Shown here in pieces: positions 46,091 through 57,376 of a stretch of 64,000 nt of DNA. The first letter of the stretch is position 1. Each line of letters starts with the position of its first letter. The DNA lies in assembly GCF_009905375.1 (NCBI RefSeq), contig NC_133647.1:173024790-173088789 (forward strand), written 5' to 3'. This DNA is from Apium graveolens (taxonomy: Eukaryota > Streptophyta > Magnoliopsida > Apiales > Apiaceae). Position numbers and translations under genes: made by a program. The notes beneath the pieces are model-generated. The model was given only the letters and a program-made list of their open reading frames with translations. It was not told the origin of the DNA and searched no databases.

Positions 46091-46418
46091 TGTGACACCC
46101 TTACACTTATCTATTTTAAAATCAATTTATACAATAAGTAATTATATTCACTGATTAACTTTAAATAATTATTGAATATCTTTACTAGCGGAAGAAAAAA
46201 ATTCAACTGTATCTATAGATATAAATGCAAAGGAGGAGGGATTCTAGAGCACCAGCTGACCGACTCATGACTTAACCTGAAAATCATTAGCGATTTTTGT
46301 GAGTCACAACTCAGTGAGCATAAACTATTATATATCTACTAAATATTTAAAACACAATTCACTATATACATGTAACACGTAATCCAGAAAATATTTTCAA
46401 TAAATACATGCACATGCA
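46091..46418 (-). mobile_element. Gypsy LTR fragment (3' end of an LTR)
   Basis: Minus-strand end GGGTGTCACA at 46091, with a TGAGT-CACA-ACTCA stem at 46300-46313, the same distance class from the LTR 3' end as in the other gypsy LTRs. It is cut on the right by the copia-type LTR that starts at 46419. Confidence 0.55.
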
Positions 46419-47757
46419 TGTTAGTGTTTGTGCCCTAAAGACAACACTATGATATTTTAGTTTAAGATATTTGGATTATTAATATTTATATTCAATCGAT
46501 TATTTCTTTTACAATTTATTAATTCTTAATTTACTGCGATATAAATGTTAGATTAATAAATGTCCTTGGAATATGATATACAATTCTATATCTCTAAATA
46601 CGTGACTTAGAAATGAGATTATGAGAATAGTATAAATATTCCTAAAGGTCCCTGGTCGAGTTTATTAAAGGGGACAATAATAATGCATTAAGACTAGTAT
46701 ATTTTTTCACTGATGATCACATCTCATTGAGCATAGGTATGATGATACTAAAGCCAAAATATAGGCACATGTATTAGATACATGATGCTGGAATGACCCA
46801 TTATGAGATACTACATGTTAGTGTCATAAGTTATTCTCACAGTGATAATGATGTAATGGTCCTTAGACATGAAGTTATTATATTTCTATACGAGAATTAA
46901 TATATTTTGATTCCATTAAAAGTTATCCTTGACCATGTAATGATAAAAGTGGACATTGGGTATACTATAAATCGTATGAGAAATATGAATGATCTAGATG
47001 GGATTTAACCCTCTTATTTTAAGAGTGATATTATTGGCCTCTTGTGTAAGCTATACTATGAAATGCGTGGTCATGCTCAAATGTTGATTTGATTTGATAG
47101 TCTGCTCATTGATCAAGGAAATTTGGATTAAACTAAGATGAGGATTACACATTACATGCCTCTAGTTTAATCTATAATATTTGGTTAAAGAGATTATACT
47201 ATATTATACATTATCACGAAAGGTTTAATCGAATCACCGATTTAATTATTATTACTTGGGTAGCAATGATGTATTACTAGATGCCGCTCATTATTTATAA
47301 TTTTAATATGACATATTAAAATTATTGCTAACGTAATAATAATCTACAGGGTCACACACAAAGAATGCTTAAAGGAGAAATAATTTAAATTATGAATTTA
47401 AATTAAATAAGTAATTTGTTTTATTTATGATATTAATTAAGTATGACATAATTAATTAAATAAATAAAATAGAGAAATTACTTAAACTGATTTCGAAATA
47501 AGTTATTAATTAATTAAATATGACTTAATTAAATAATAAATTGGGATTTCAGATTAGTATTAATTATAATTAGATTATAATTAGAAAACTCATTATTTTC
47601 TCTATATAACCTCTTTGAGGGCTGATTTATAAAAAAAGAGGATACATGATTTACAAAACCCTAGCCGTTCAAGGAGAAAGATGAAGAGAGGTAGAGATGG
47701 AGTTTCCGGGTGCTAGCACACATCAATCCTTCAAGAAAAGTGTTCGTGTGGATATTG
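46419..47757 (+). mobile_element. Ty1/copia-type LTR, right end not defined
   Basis: Starts TGTTAGTGTTTGTGCCCT, a beginning I associate with a common plant copia LTR. The right part (47600-47740) has CTCTATATAACC and a leader-like stretch with AAACCCTAGCCGTTC and GGGTGCTAGCACACATC. At about 47758 it passes directly into integrase of Sirevirus C, without PBS or gag. The join is therefore a deletion or recombination boundary. Confidence 0.5.
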
Positions 47758-47761
47758 TATC

Positions 47762-48463
47762 CTCATTTGTGAAGAGAATGGGATTATGCATGAGTTTTCT
47801 GTAGCTATAACTCCACAAAAAAATGGAGTGGTGGAAAGGAAAAACAGATTTCTTATTGAAGCTGCAAGAACAATGCTAGAAGAATCAAAGTTACCAACAT
47901 ATTTTTGGGCTGAAGCTGTGAATACTGCATGCTACACTCAGAATATTTCTTTGATTAATCAAGCAAAATGCATGACACCCTACCAATTGTTCAAGAATAG
48001 GAAGCCAACTCTAAATTTCTTACATGTCTTTGGCTGCAAATGCTATATCTTAAGGAATCAAACTGATCAACATGGAAAGTTTGATGCCAAAGCAGGTAGG
48101 AATTTTTGTTGGATATGCTGTGGGAAAAGCATATAGAGTCTATAATCTAAGAACCAACATTGTTATAGAATATGTACATGTTTTGTTTGATGATAAAAAG
48201 ATTGTAGGACTGCAAGATGAAAATTTCCATGAGAGCCTCAAATTCGATAATGTTGAGATGGTTAGTGATGACAATGATGATGAAAGTGATCAAGAAATAG
48301 TGGCTAAGGACAATGCAGAAAAATCTACATCTAATGAAGCACATAACTCAACATATGTCGAGTTACATAATACTTCATCCGTTGGTAGAGAATCAGCTTC
48401 ATCCATCGAAATACAAAGTGCATCATCCGTCGGAACAATAAGAGAAGCTGAGAGTCAAAATAG
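47762..48463 (+). pseudogene. Integrase C-terminal half of Sirevirus C
   Basis: Reads CEENGIMHEF, then QKNGVVERKNR with the catalytic Glu, PTYFWAEAVNTACYTQN and HVFGCKCYILRN. A frameshift near 48095 moves GIFVGYAVGKAYRVYNLRT into the next frame. The tail is acidic (SDDNDDESDQE) and then has SSV/SSI triplets encoded by CATCCGTCG-like words (48370-48435). The two catalytic Asp residues lie upstream of the break at 47758 and are lost. Confidence 0.9.
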
Positions 48464-48513
48464 ATGACTTATAGAAAGAACCCCATCTTTAAATCAAAGA
48501 TCCACAAACTCAG

Positions 48514-50224
48514 GTGGAGATTCTTATAATTAAAACTCAGTCACACATCAAGACAACAATGAGGCCTGTTCATCTAGAGCTAATCTACCACAACAGAGCT
48601 AATCTTGAGCTCATTATTGGTGTTGCATCTTCTAGAGTTCAAGCAAGGAAAGCAACTCAAGAAGAATGTCTGTATAGCAACTTTCTTTCTAAGGAAGAAC
48701 CAAAGAAGGTAGAAGAAGCTCTGTTGGATCCTGATTGGGTTTTAGCTATGCGGGAAGAGCTAAACTAATTTGAAAGGAACAAGGTATGGAAGCTGGTACC
48801 CAAGCCTAAAGGAAAGAATCAAATTAACACCAAGTGGGTATTCAGAAACAAGATGGATGAAAATGGCATAGTTGTCAGGAACAAAGCTAGATTGGTTGCT
48901 AAGGGCTACTGTCAACAAGAAGGAATAGATTTTGATGAAAATTTTGCTCCTGTTGCAAGACTTGAAGCCATCAGAATTTTCTTAGCCTATGCAGCACATG
49001 CCAATTTCAAAGTCTATCAAATGGATGTCAAAAGTGCCATTCTGAATGGAGATTTGGAGGAGGAAGTCTATGTCAGTCAGCCTCCTGGTTTTGAAGGTCC
49101 AAATTTTCCAGAATATGTCTACTATCTTTTGAAAGCACTTTATGGATTGAAGCAAGCACCTAGAGCCTGGTATGATACTTTGTCAAAATTTCTCTTAGAA
49201 AATCACTTCACAAGAGGTACTGTTGATAAAACTTTATTCTTTAGAAATGTTATTGGCTCTAGTATACTTGTTCAAATTTATGTAGATGATATTATATTTG
49301 GCTCTATAGATGAAAAACTTTGCAAAAAGTTTGCCAAATTGATGCAAAGTAAGTATGAAATAAGCCTGATGGGAGAACTAACTTACTTTCTTGGCTTACA
49401 AGTTAAGCAAGCTAGTGATGGAATATTTATTATTCAAACCAAATATATTTATGATCTTTTAAAGAAGTTTGATCTAATGGATTGCACATCTGTAAAAACT
49501 CCCATGACCCCACTGCAACTTAACTTGAATTAAACACTACTGAAAAGTATATGGATATTTCAAGCTATAGAGGCATGGTTGGCTCACTTTTGTACTTAAC
49601 AGCTAGTAGACCAGATATAATGTTTGCTACTTGTCTTTGTGCTAGATTTTAGGCTGATCCTAGAGAATCTCACTTAGTAGTTATTAAGAAAATTTTCAGA
49701 TGTCTCAAGAGAATACCAAAACTTGGCATTTGGTACCCTAGAGATTGTGGTTTTGATCTAACTGATTATTCAGATGCAGATTATGCAGGTTGTAAAATAG
49801 ATAAAAAAGTACAACATGAACCTGTCAATTTTTAGGAAACAAGCTTGTGTCCTGGTTCAGTAAAAAGTAAAATTCAGTTTCTACTTCTACAACTGAAGCT
49901 GAATATATTGCTGCTGGTAGTTGTTGTGCACAGATTCTATGGATGAAAAACCAACTGTTGGACTATGGACTACATGTGGACAGAATTCCTATTTTCTGTG
50001 ATAACAAAAGTGCAATTACCATCACTAAAAATCCAGTACAGTATTCAAGAACAAAGCACATAGACATCAAGTACCACTTCATTAGGGAACATGTGATGAA
50101 TGGAACTATGGAACTTCATTTTGTTCCAAGTGAGAAGCAGCTTGCAGATATCTTTACCAAGCCACTTGATGAATCCACCTTTTCTAGGTTGGTAAGTGAG
50201 TTAGGTATGCTTATTTATTCTTAA
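48514..50224 (+). pseudogene. Reverse transcriptase and RNase H of Sirevirus C
   Basis: One nonsense codon at 48766-48768 (LN*FERN; TAA where CAA is usual) separates the pre-RT part from a clean 226-aa RT (48853-49533): [47 protein letters not shown], the catalytic YVDDI and [16 protein letters not shown] frameshift near 49530 and a TAG in ARF*ADP (near 49650) follow. RNase H at 49750-50224 keeps SDADYAGC and STTEAEYIAA, but has a small deletion near 49808. The end ADIFTKPLDESTF is in frame to the TAA at 50222. It is better preserved than Sirevirus A but inactive. Confidence 0.92.
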
Positions 50225-50329
50225 ATTATTTCTGATAATTTTACAAGTTATGATGCAGCCAGAAACTTAATTGATTTTTCTGTTTTAGATGAAATTTTGG
50301 CTAAGTCAAAATTTACATCTCGACGAATG

Positions 50330-50334
50330 CTCAT
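50330..50334. repeat. Target duplication CTCAT, left of the Tat element
   Basis: CTCAT before the LTR start matches CTCAT at 63884-63888 after the right LTR end. This proves the element boundaries. Confidence 0.93.
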
Positions 50335-51536
50335 TATTGACGGAGGAATTTGGGAGCAACAAAGTCTGAGGTTCGTAGCCGGAAACAAGATCTGTGACGG
50401 TGGTTCTTTATCGGAAACATGAACAGTAATTGGTGGATTCGATGAACAGTGTTTGGTGGTGGTGATTATTGGTGGATGAGATTGCTTAGGGTTAGTGGTG
50501 GCTCCTTTGCGCTCTCACTTCTGACCCCTTGTAATTTGCCTACATATCCCTAATTATAGGGAATCAAGCCAACATAGTTCTTGGGGAACAAGAAACCTAA
50601 TGGGCTTAGATCTCTTGTCCTGAGGCCCAGTAGGAAACCTACTGGAAACCGTCTTCAACTAGCTTTAGGAATGTCCGCCGATGAGGCCCAACCACAAAGG
50701 TCCAAGGCTCATCCGCGGCTTCGAGATTTCACAGATAAGGCATCTTCCTGGCCAAGGATAACCCTCCGCTACCAGCTGTTTCTCTAATCCGTGGACGCAG
50801 GTATAGCCGTGGTTCACCCCAAATATTGGACGAATCCTTGTCCCCCGGATAAGGAGCCCCTACCAGATTACAGGACAAGTGATCCCAAGCATTTGGGTGC
50901 AAAGTACAAGATACTCCAAAGTCTCCCAACGAGGACACCCGCTAACTACAGATACAGAGCTCCCAAAGCACACACCAGAATTTACCCTACATCCCCAATA
51001 AGGACACTCATTGACTACAGGAGGAGGCCTTCTATCTAAGCATACCCTTGAAGGTCTCTGACCACAAACACCGCCTTCCTGTAGATGCACTACAGGGATG
51101 AGTTCTTCAACAGAGTACCTGCATCAAATAGGTTAGTAATAATAATCTTCGTTTTCCTTGAATCTGCCGAAGAACTCGTCCAAGTAACCTTGTCAAGACT
51201 CTTCTCTAGCCATTCTTTGACTTAGGACGCGCCCTAAGTCTTTTCAGGGCAAAATCAGTCAACCCTGTTAGGAATCCTCCTGCTTTATCCTTATAATCAA
51301 CAGGGCGTGCTTCCTCATTCTAATGAGGGCGCGCCATAACATCTTGCATGCATGACTTTTCCATTAAGCATTCATAACTCAAGGCGCGTTTTTACCCCAT
51401 ATAAGGCGCGCCTTCTTTCCTTTTATAAGAGAAATTCATCTCCTCCGTTCCTTAATTTTAGGCACATGTACCTCCATTTTGACCATTTTACCAGTCTTAA
51501 TCTGAGTATTGTTTATACCAATTTTTAGGCATAACA
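50335..51536 (-). mobile_element. 3' LTR of the Tat element
   Basis: 1202 bp, the same length as the other LTR. In plus sense it starts TATTGACGG where the partner has TGTTGACAG (G to A) and ends GGGCATAACA. It holds GGCGCGCC at 51328 and 51405 and the 18-bp near-palindrome CTTAGGACGCGCCCTAAG near 51221. Frames within it are LTR, not genes. Confidence 0.95.
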
Positions 51537-51551
51537 ACTACCCCCCAAATT
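51537..51551 (-). promoter_or_regulatory. Polypurine tract of the Tat element
   Basis: AATTTGGGGGGTAGT on the minus strand, touching the 3' LTR start. Confidence 0.88.
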
Positions 51552-52662
51552 CCATATGTCATTGGAGATGGGATTGGAATTTTTACTCATCTTTATCAAA
51601 ATTTGTATAAACGTATCTATCAATATTATTTTTCAGGGCTCACCCTTAACAGGGCGTGCTTTTAAAGTTCCAAAATTCCAAACTACTGTGATAGTCATAT
51701 AAGGGGCGCCTTCATGAGGGCGCGGCCCGAGAATTTTAAACGGTTCGAAAATATTTCCTTGTTTTTAGGGAATCGTGCCCGACGTGATTGATTTGACAGT
51801 TGTCATTTTCAGCTATAAATACCAGTCACACCCTTTCTTTTTACTTTTTACTTTTACTCTCTCTCTCACTTTACTCTTCTTCAAACAGTAACCACACCAG
51901 CGGGATAAAAATCTGTTCAGAATCGGCCTTAATCTCCACCATCTCTTCAACCTTTCTTGTTAATCTTCTTCTCTAATCGAAAAATTATGTAAAGTTCTTT
52001 ACATTTCTGAATTTCATCAAGTAAATCACAGTGCATATCATATTGTCTATTCGTCTTCCTGTTCTTGAATATGTATGTTTTTGTGTGTATATATGTGTAT
52101 ATATTGTATGCATTCAGACTTGGCAATGTAGATCCTAAATCATAGGATGTTGAATTTCAAATTTGTGTTTTTAAGAATCTTAACCGTCAATATTTCTTCA
52201 CCCAGCATATAACCATATCCGCTTTAGAGTTCAACAATTCAGGGCATGCCCTCTAATTTTTTCTCCCAAGAAAGATGCCAGACTTTAGACACAAAACATA
52301 ACTCAGGATACACCTTGTTTCTTGATAGGGCGTGACTTACCTAAGTAACTCTTCTATCGTAATAGGCTTCATCCTTCTAGGACACGCCTTCCTAGCATAG
52401 GACATGCCTTAAGAGGATTAATATGCATTACTTTTAATACATGAGCGCACTATTTTCTTACGCCTTCCACTACTTGTTTGTTTTTTTGATATTTTTCTTC
52501 TCCCATCCTTTCGAATTGGGCGCGCCCTCAATGATTCTTTGGTTTTCTTGACAACTGGAAGACGAGGGCGCATCCTCTCCCTTTCATCCTTTTAAAGATT
52601 TTTGCACTAAGTTAGGGATCTACTCTCCTCCACCTATCTCTTTCGAACCAGACTTCCCAGAC
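51552..52662. other. 3' internal region of the Tat element, no gene, GGCGCGCC-rich
   Basis: No frame of note. Many GGCGCGCC-type words (51652, 51701, 51716, 52243, 52330, 52380, 52401, 52519, 52564). A CT-rich run at 51840-51870, followed by ACAGTAACCACACCAGCGG, could be the 5' leader of the antisense transcript that contains the frame from 52663 on. TATAAATACC at 51815 would be its TATA box. Confidence 0.5.
51815..51823 (+). promoter_or_regulatory. Candidate TATA box for the antisense gene of the Tat element
   Basis: TATAAATAC on the plus strand, about 850 bp before the first antisense frame and just before a CT-rich leader. Placed by motif and context only. Confidence 0.4.
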
Positions 52663-55262
52663 GTGCACAGAACTCCCCACTTTTTGGAGCAAGAGGCGCA
52701 CCTTGTTGAAGAATTCAAAATTAGCGACATACTGGCAGCATCATCGGATGACTCTCAAGACCATGTCACTTTAAGCCAAAGGAGAGGAAAACAGAAGCTG
52801 ATCCAGAAAGAGAGATTCCCAGCTCCTGTCAGCACAGAGTTAGATGACGACGATTGGTTGGAAAGTTTGAATGTGGACAGGTACATGGGCATAGAGATCA
52901 GAGTAAATGTTGGGGCATGACCTTCTAAAGTCACTTACAGGGCTGTTTCCCCAAGCCTTTCCCAATATCAATCTCAAAGCGTGCCCACTCCTTAACAATC
53001 AGAGGGCGCGTCTGAAGAGAACCCATCGCCTCTCTGTGACGAAATGAACTTCTTTGACGAAGATACCCTTCAATTCTCCACTTCCCCAGAACCTTCTTCA
53101 ATCCCTTTCCAACACTGGGAGGTTTCTGACAGTGAGTTAGAATTTGATTGGGATGAGTTTGAGCCGTGCAATGAGGCTGTGAAGAAACGTTTTAGGAAAG
53201 AGCATGGAAAACTATTCTGTGTGGGCCTTCCCTCAGCTTGTTCTGATGAGCAACTAGAGTGGCTTATGGAATACTATGACATGGAAGGTATCTGAGCGTG
53301 CCCTCTTAGCATGATGCGGCCCCATATTTTCAATTATGGGAGAAATTTCAGAATTCCTAGGATGGTAACTAGCCCTAAGATGGTTTCATTAGGTGTGGCC
53401 GTGCCCTTACACCCTTTGCTCAAAGAAGTGATCGAGCTCTATGATGTGGCTCCACTCCAACTTTCTCCCAACAATTATAAATTTTTCCTTGCCCTATTCA
53501 TTCTCTACACAGATTTGGGCTTCCCTCAACCCTCAATGGCCGAGGTTAGCTATTTTTTTAGCCTAAGGAAGTCTGACCATGGGTACTACTATCTGGTTGC
53601 GGACAAACAACATAATAAGAAAGGCTTCTCTTCTGGAAAACTCAGCCATGAGAAAGGCTGGAAGGAAAATTTCTTCTATCTATATGATGTTCCCAGGCTA
53701 AGAATTAGATTCAACACATTTCCAAGTAAGGGCGCGCCTCCTTAGTCCTCTTTTTCTCATCTTGTATTTATTTCCTATATCTCATAATATTGCATTTACT
53801 CAGACAAGCCAGTGGTGAGGACACTCGAGGGCACGCCCAAAAGTCGAGCAGAAGCCCTCCTTAGAGTGGCCACTGAGAGATGGAATCTGAAGACATTGGT
53901 CACTAGGACCAATCTGATGCTTGTTGGAATCCTTTCTGACCAAGTGGGAGTAAAGTGTAAATTTATAAGATTTAGAAAAAGGTGTCCCTGTTTCTCGTGC
54001 TATTGACTTAAATAGTGATGAAGAAGGTGTTGAAGAGGATGAGGAAATGGAAGACAGCTCTCTTCAGGGCGAGATTCCCTCAGGTTTGACCATTTTAGGT
54101 CTTAACAGCACGCCTTCCGTTATTGGCGCGTCTTTGTTGCTTAATAAAAACTTTGTTCCACATAAAATTTCTTGTAAGTTTTTACTTCTTGCATATTATA
54201 TTATTGATTCAACATCACTTAATCAGGGCGCACCCTTTACCTGGGGCCTTATACCTTTGACTGTAGCTTTATAGATTACACATTCATACCTATACATTTC
54301 GTATATGTTTTTATTTTTGTTGCATCTCTGTGTATTGTATATTTACAAACCTTCATTGATAAATTTGATACTTTTGGTGCGCCTCATTGCAATGTTTATT
54401 AATATTTACCATGTCTTATGCAGAGATGGCTCCTCCCAGAATTCCTAAGTCATTCGGGGCGCGTCGCAGCGACAAACCCAAGCCTAAATCGAGGAAAGAT
54501 ATTTCTACGGCCCAAACATAAACTCCTGTCTCCCAAACTGCTCCTGTTCCAAAAAGGCCAATCATTGATCTGACCAAAAAATAAGGCGCGCCCAAGAAGC
54601 CCAGGACCGATGGTACGCCTTCAGGATCATCTGCTGCTTTGAATTCCCTTGGTGCTTTGGGTTCCCTCCACGTTACAGATGAGGAGGTGGAGCAGTGGTA
54701 AGCCATGAGCTTGGAGGATGCCACGAGGGCTTCCATTAAGGCATCCTGCCAACTGTTCATCCACTCCAATCAGATGGTGGACAAGCTTTTTTAGGAGAAG
54801 GCACGCCTTGAGAGGCTGCAAGGTGATAATAACATTTTGAAGAACACTTTGAAGGATAAAGACTTTCTTCATGCTAAAGATATCAAGGCCAAGGATTCTG
54901 AAATCTCCTTCCTCAAGGGTGAGGTGGCAAACTCAACATCCCAGCTTGAAATAGCCAATAAGAAAGCTGAATCTCTCCATACAGAGATAGCTAAGGAAAA
55001 GGAAAGGATTGAATACCTCGAGGATCAAGAGAGGAATGGCTGGCTGGAGGAGAGGAGGATCAAAGCAGATGACGCTTTCGCCAACAGTTTTAATTTTTAC
55101 AGGATTGGGTTCGTGGTGAACGATCCTGAGTACACCTTTGAAAAGTTTGGTGAAGAAACTGTTGCGGAGATGGCAGAGTTCAAGAAAGAGTTTTCCAAGG
55201 AGATCCAAGCACAAAGGATTGAGCTCGGGTTGGAGGAGGCTACTCTTTTATCTGCATTGTGA
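52663..55262 (+). pseudogene. Antisense spliced gene of the Tat element (PF04195-like, then coiled coil)
   Basis: Plus-strand, opposite to gag-pol. Pieces: 52663-52920 (acidic), 53044-53725 (one TGA at 53293 where CGA is likely; then VPLHPLLKEVIELYDVAPLQ, the 'putative gypsy type transposon' PF04195-like block), 53804-54173 and 54426-55262. A GT..AG intron at 53726-53803 (78 bp) keeps the frame at phase 1. A second at 54174-54423 (250 bp) has a good GTAAGT donor but joins to TAG, which a C-to-T change of CAG would explain. The last exon is Lys/Glu-rich coiled coil (HAKDIKAKDSEISFLKGEVA) and ends FEKFGEETVAEMAEFKKEF, with four in-frame TAA/TAG. Function is unknown; such antisense frames are known from Tat elements. 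Confidence 0.75.
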
Positions 55263-56020
55263 CTATCGCTCAGTTTCATTTATCTTTATTTTTCTTATCC
55301 AGTAGTTCTTTTGCAAAATCCTTTTAAGTACCAATCAATGGCGCGCCCTGATGTATAAGACTTATCTTAAAACATTCTTTTCAAGGGTAAAACTATCAGG
55401 GCGCCTCTACCTTTAGGGCGCGCCTTGTTTTGTGTAGATTCTTGCCTTAGTTTTTCAACCACACACCTTTATCCTTTTGACGAGATTTGCTAAGTGTGTA
55501 GAATTTTTAGGGCACGTCCTTTTATAGAGGCGTGTTTTCGCATCCACGAATTAACAATTTTTCAACTGGGCGTGCCTTATCATAGGGCGCGCCTCTGGTT
55601 TCTAACATATTTTCTTAGCAAATTTTACAACTTCTGGTATAGAAGGCATATCCCCTAGTATAATAATGGAGTTTTGCTGTCATATCATGGATATTTTCTG
55701 TTAATGCATCATAATTTTTTTTCATATTATGGATTTTGTTATTAGGGCACGCCCTAACTCTTTCTTAAAGTTTATATGCCAAGCAACCAAAGCACTTTTG
55801 AATCAACTTTTCCTTTTTATTGAAAATGCACTCTAGTGTAAAAATTACACCAGTCCTATGGCTACTATGCTCTGTGGGGAAGTTATTTGAAAATTTTATC
55901 CGTCTGCTAGTTCCAAAGTTCGTAGTCATGTATACTACCCCCTAGGCTAGGAGGAATTTATTTTCTACTAGTCTATTATATATGAATTAGTCATAAAAAT
56001 GAGGGGGCCAAAGCCAAACC
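55263..56020. other. Spacer between antisense gene and integrase ends, GGCGCGCC-rich
   Basis: No gene. It separates the converging ends of integrase (minus) and the antisense gene (plus) and would contain both 3' ends. It has three exact GGCGCGCC (55340, 55417, 55586) and at least five derivatives. Confidence 0.7.
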
Positions 56021-57376
56021 CTACTGATAATACTTTCGTAGATGCTCCGCATTCCAAGCCCGAGGAATAAGCTTGCCATCTAATCTTCCAAGCGATAAGT
56101 TCCTTTCCAAAGTATAGCTTTGATCTTGTAAGGTCCCTCCCAGTTAGCTCCAAGCACTCCATGTTGAGCTATTTTGGTGTTCGGCATGACTTTTCGCAAC
56201 ATAAGATCTTCCATCTTGTATGACATGGACTTTACCTTCTTATTAAAATACCTCGCAATTCTCTACTGATGTGCAGCGAGCTTCAATTGAGAGTTCATTA
56301 TGGCTTCGTCTAGCAAATTCAAATGGAGCCTTTGGTTAACTTCTGCATCCTCCTCAACAAACAAGTCCCTTCGTAGGGATCCGGATCCTACTTCCACGAG
56401 AACCATAGCCTCATAACCATAAGTCAGCAAAAATGGGGACTCTCCTGTAGTTGATCTAGGAGTTGTGTTATAAGACCAAAGGACCATGGGCATATCCTCT
56501 GGCCAATCCCCCTTCTTCTCTTCCAGCTTAGCCATTAAAGTATGCTCAATGATTTTGTTTATAGCTTCTGTCTGACCATTGCTTTGCGGGTGATAGACCG
56601 CGGAAAAATCTTTCTTGATTTTCAAGTCTTCACAAAGCTTCCTTAGCTCTTTACTGTCAAACTGCTTCCCATTGTCCGAGATGAGTTTGTATGGAATATC
56701 GAACCTGTAGACTATGGAATTGAAAATGAAGTCCTTTATTTTCTTTGTTGTGATCGTGGCCAGTTGCATGGCTTCCGCCCATTTAGTAAAGTAATCAACA
56801 GCCACCATGGCATATTTCACACCCCCTTTGCTTTGGGAAACTTTCCAATGAGATCGATCCCCCACATGGCAAAAGGCCAAGGACTTGCCAATGAAGTAAT
56901 AGACGTTGCCGGGACATTGGAATAAATAGCGAACCGCTGGCAGCGGTCACAAGCCCGAAGAAACTTGAAGGCATCTTCTTTCATAGTTGGCCAGTAATAT
57001 CCTTGTCTGAGGAATTTTAATGCCAACGAACCACCCCCCGAGTGATTGCCACAAATCCCTTCGTGCACCTCCCCGAGGATATAATTTCCTTCTTCCGAGT
57101 CCACGCAGCATAACAGTGGTTGGTTAACCCCTCTCTTATACAATACCCATAATATTCAACGTCCTTTGCAGCCTTGTAGCGAAGGCGTCGAGCCTGTAAC
57201 TTGTCTTCTGGAAAAGCTCCCATTCGAATATAGTTATGAATGGGGGTCATCCAATTTTCTCGCAGGATCTCCTGTGTCTGGAATATCCCTACTTCTGGAA
57301 TACTTGGGATTTCTTGGATTCCCAAAGGAATCTGCCCAAGTTGGACGCTGTCCATTTGTGACCCCATCTTTGCCAA
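56021..57376 (-). pseudogene. Integrase of the Tat element
   Basis: From 57376: linker, then the zinc-binding HEGICGNHSG...CDRCQ (HHCC complete) at 56900-57100, core with VDYFTKWAEA (first Asp), LISDNGKQF (second Asp) and NGQTEAINKIIEH (Glu). After a TAG at 56260-56262 (AAHQ*RIARYF, CAG expected) the C-terminal part continues in frame (VLGANWEGPYKI, AWNAEHLRKYY) to TAG at 56021. Frameshifts near 57130 and 56830 split it. All catalytic residues are present, so decay is by few events. Confidence 0.92.

Larger units (their letters stand above)
47758..50334 (+). mobile_element. Sirevirus C, 5'-truncated, split by the Tat element
   Basis: Plus-strand copia pol from mid-integrase to RNase H. Gag, protease, PBS and 5' LTR are missing. 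The Tat element is inserted at CTCAT (50330-50334), 106 bp after the RNase H stop. The sequence resumes at 63884. Confidence 0.88.

Noticed and set aside
50791..51039. Plus-strand 82-aa frame repeated at 63137-63430
   Set aside because: The duplication is explained by the two LTRs of one element; no domain, and many amino-acid differences between copies suggest no constraint.
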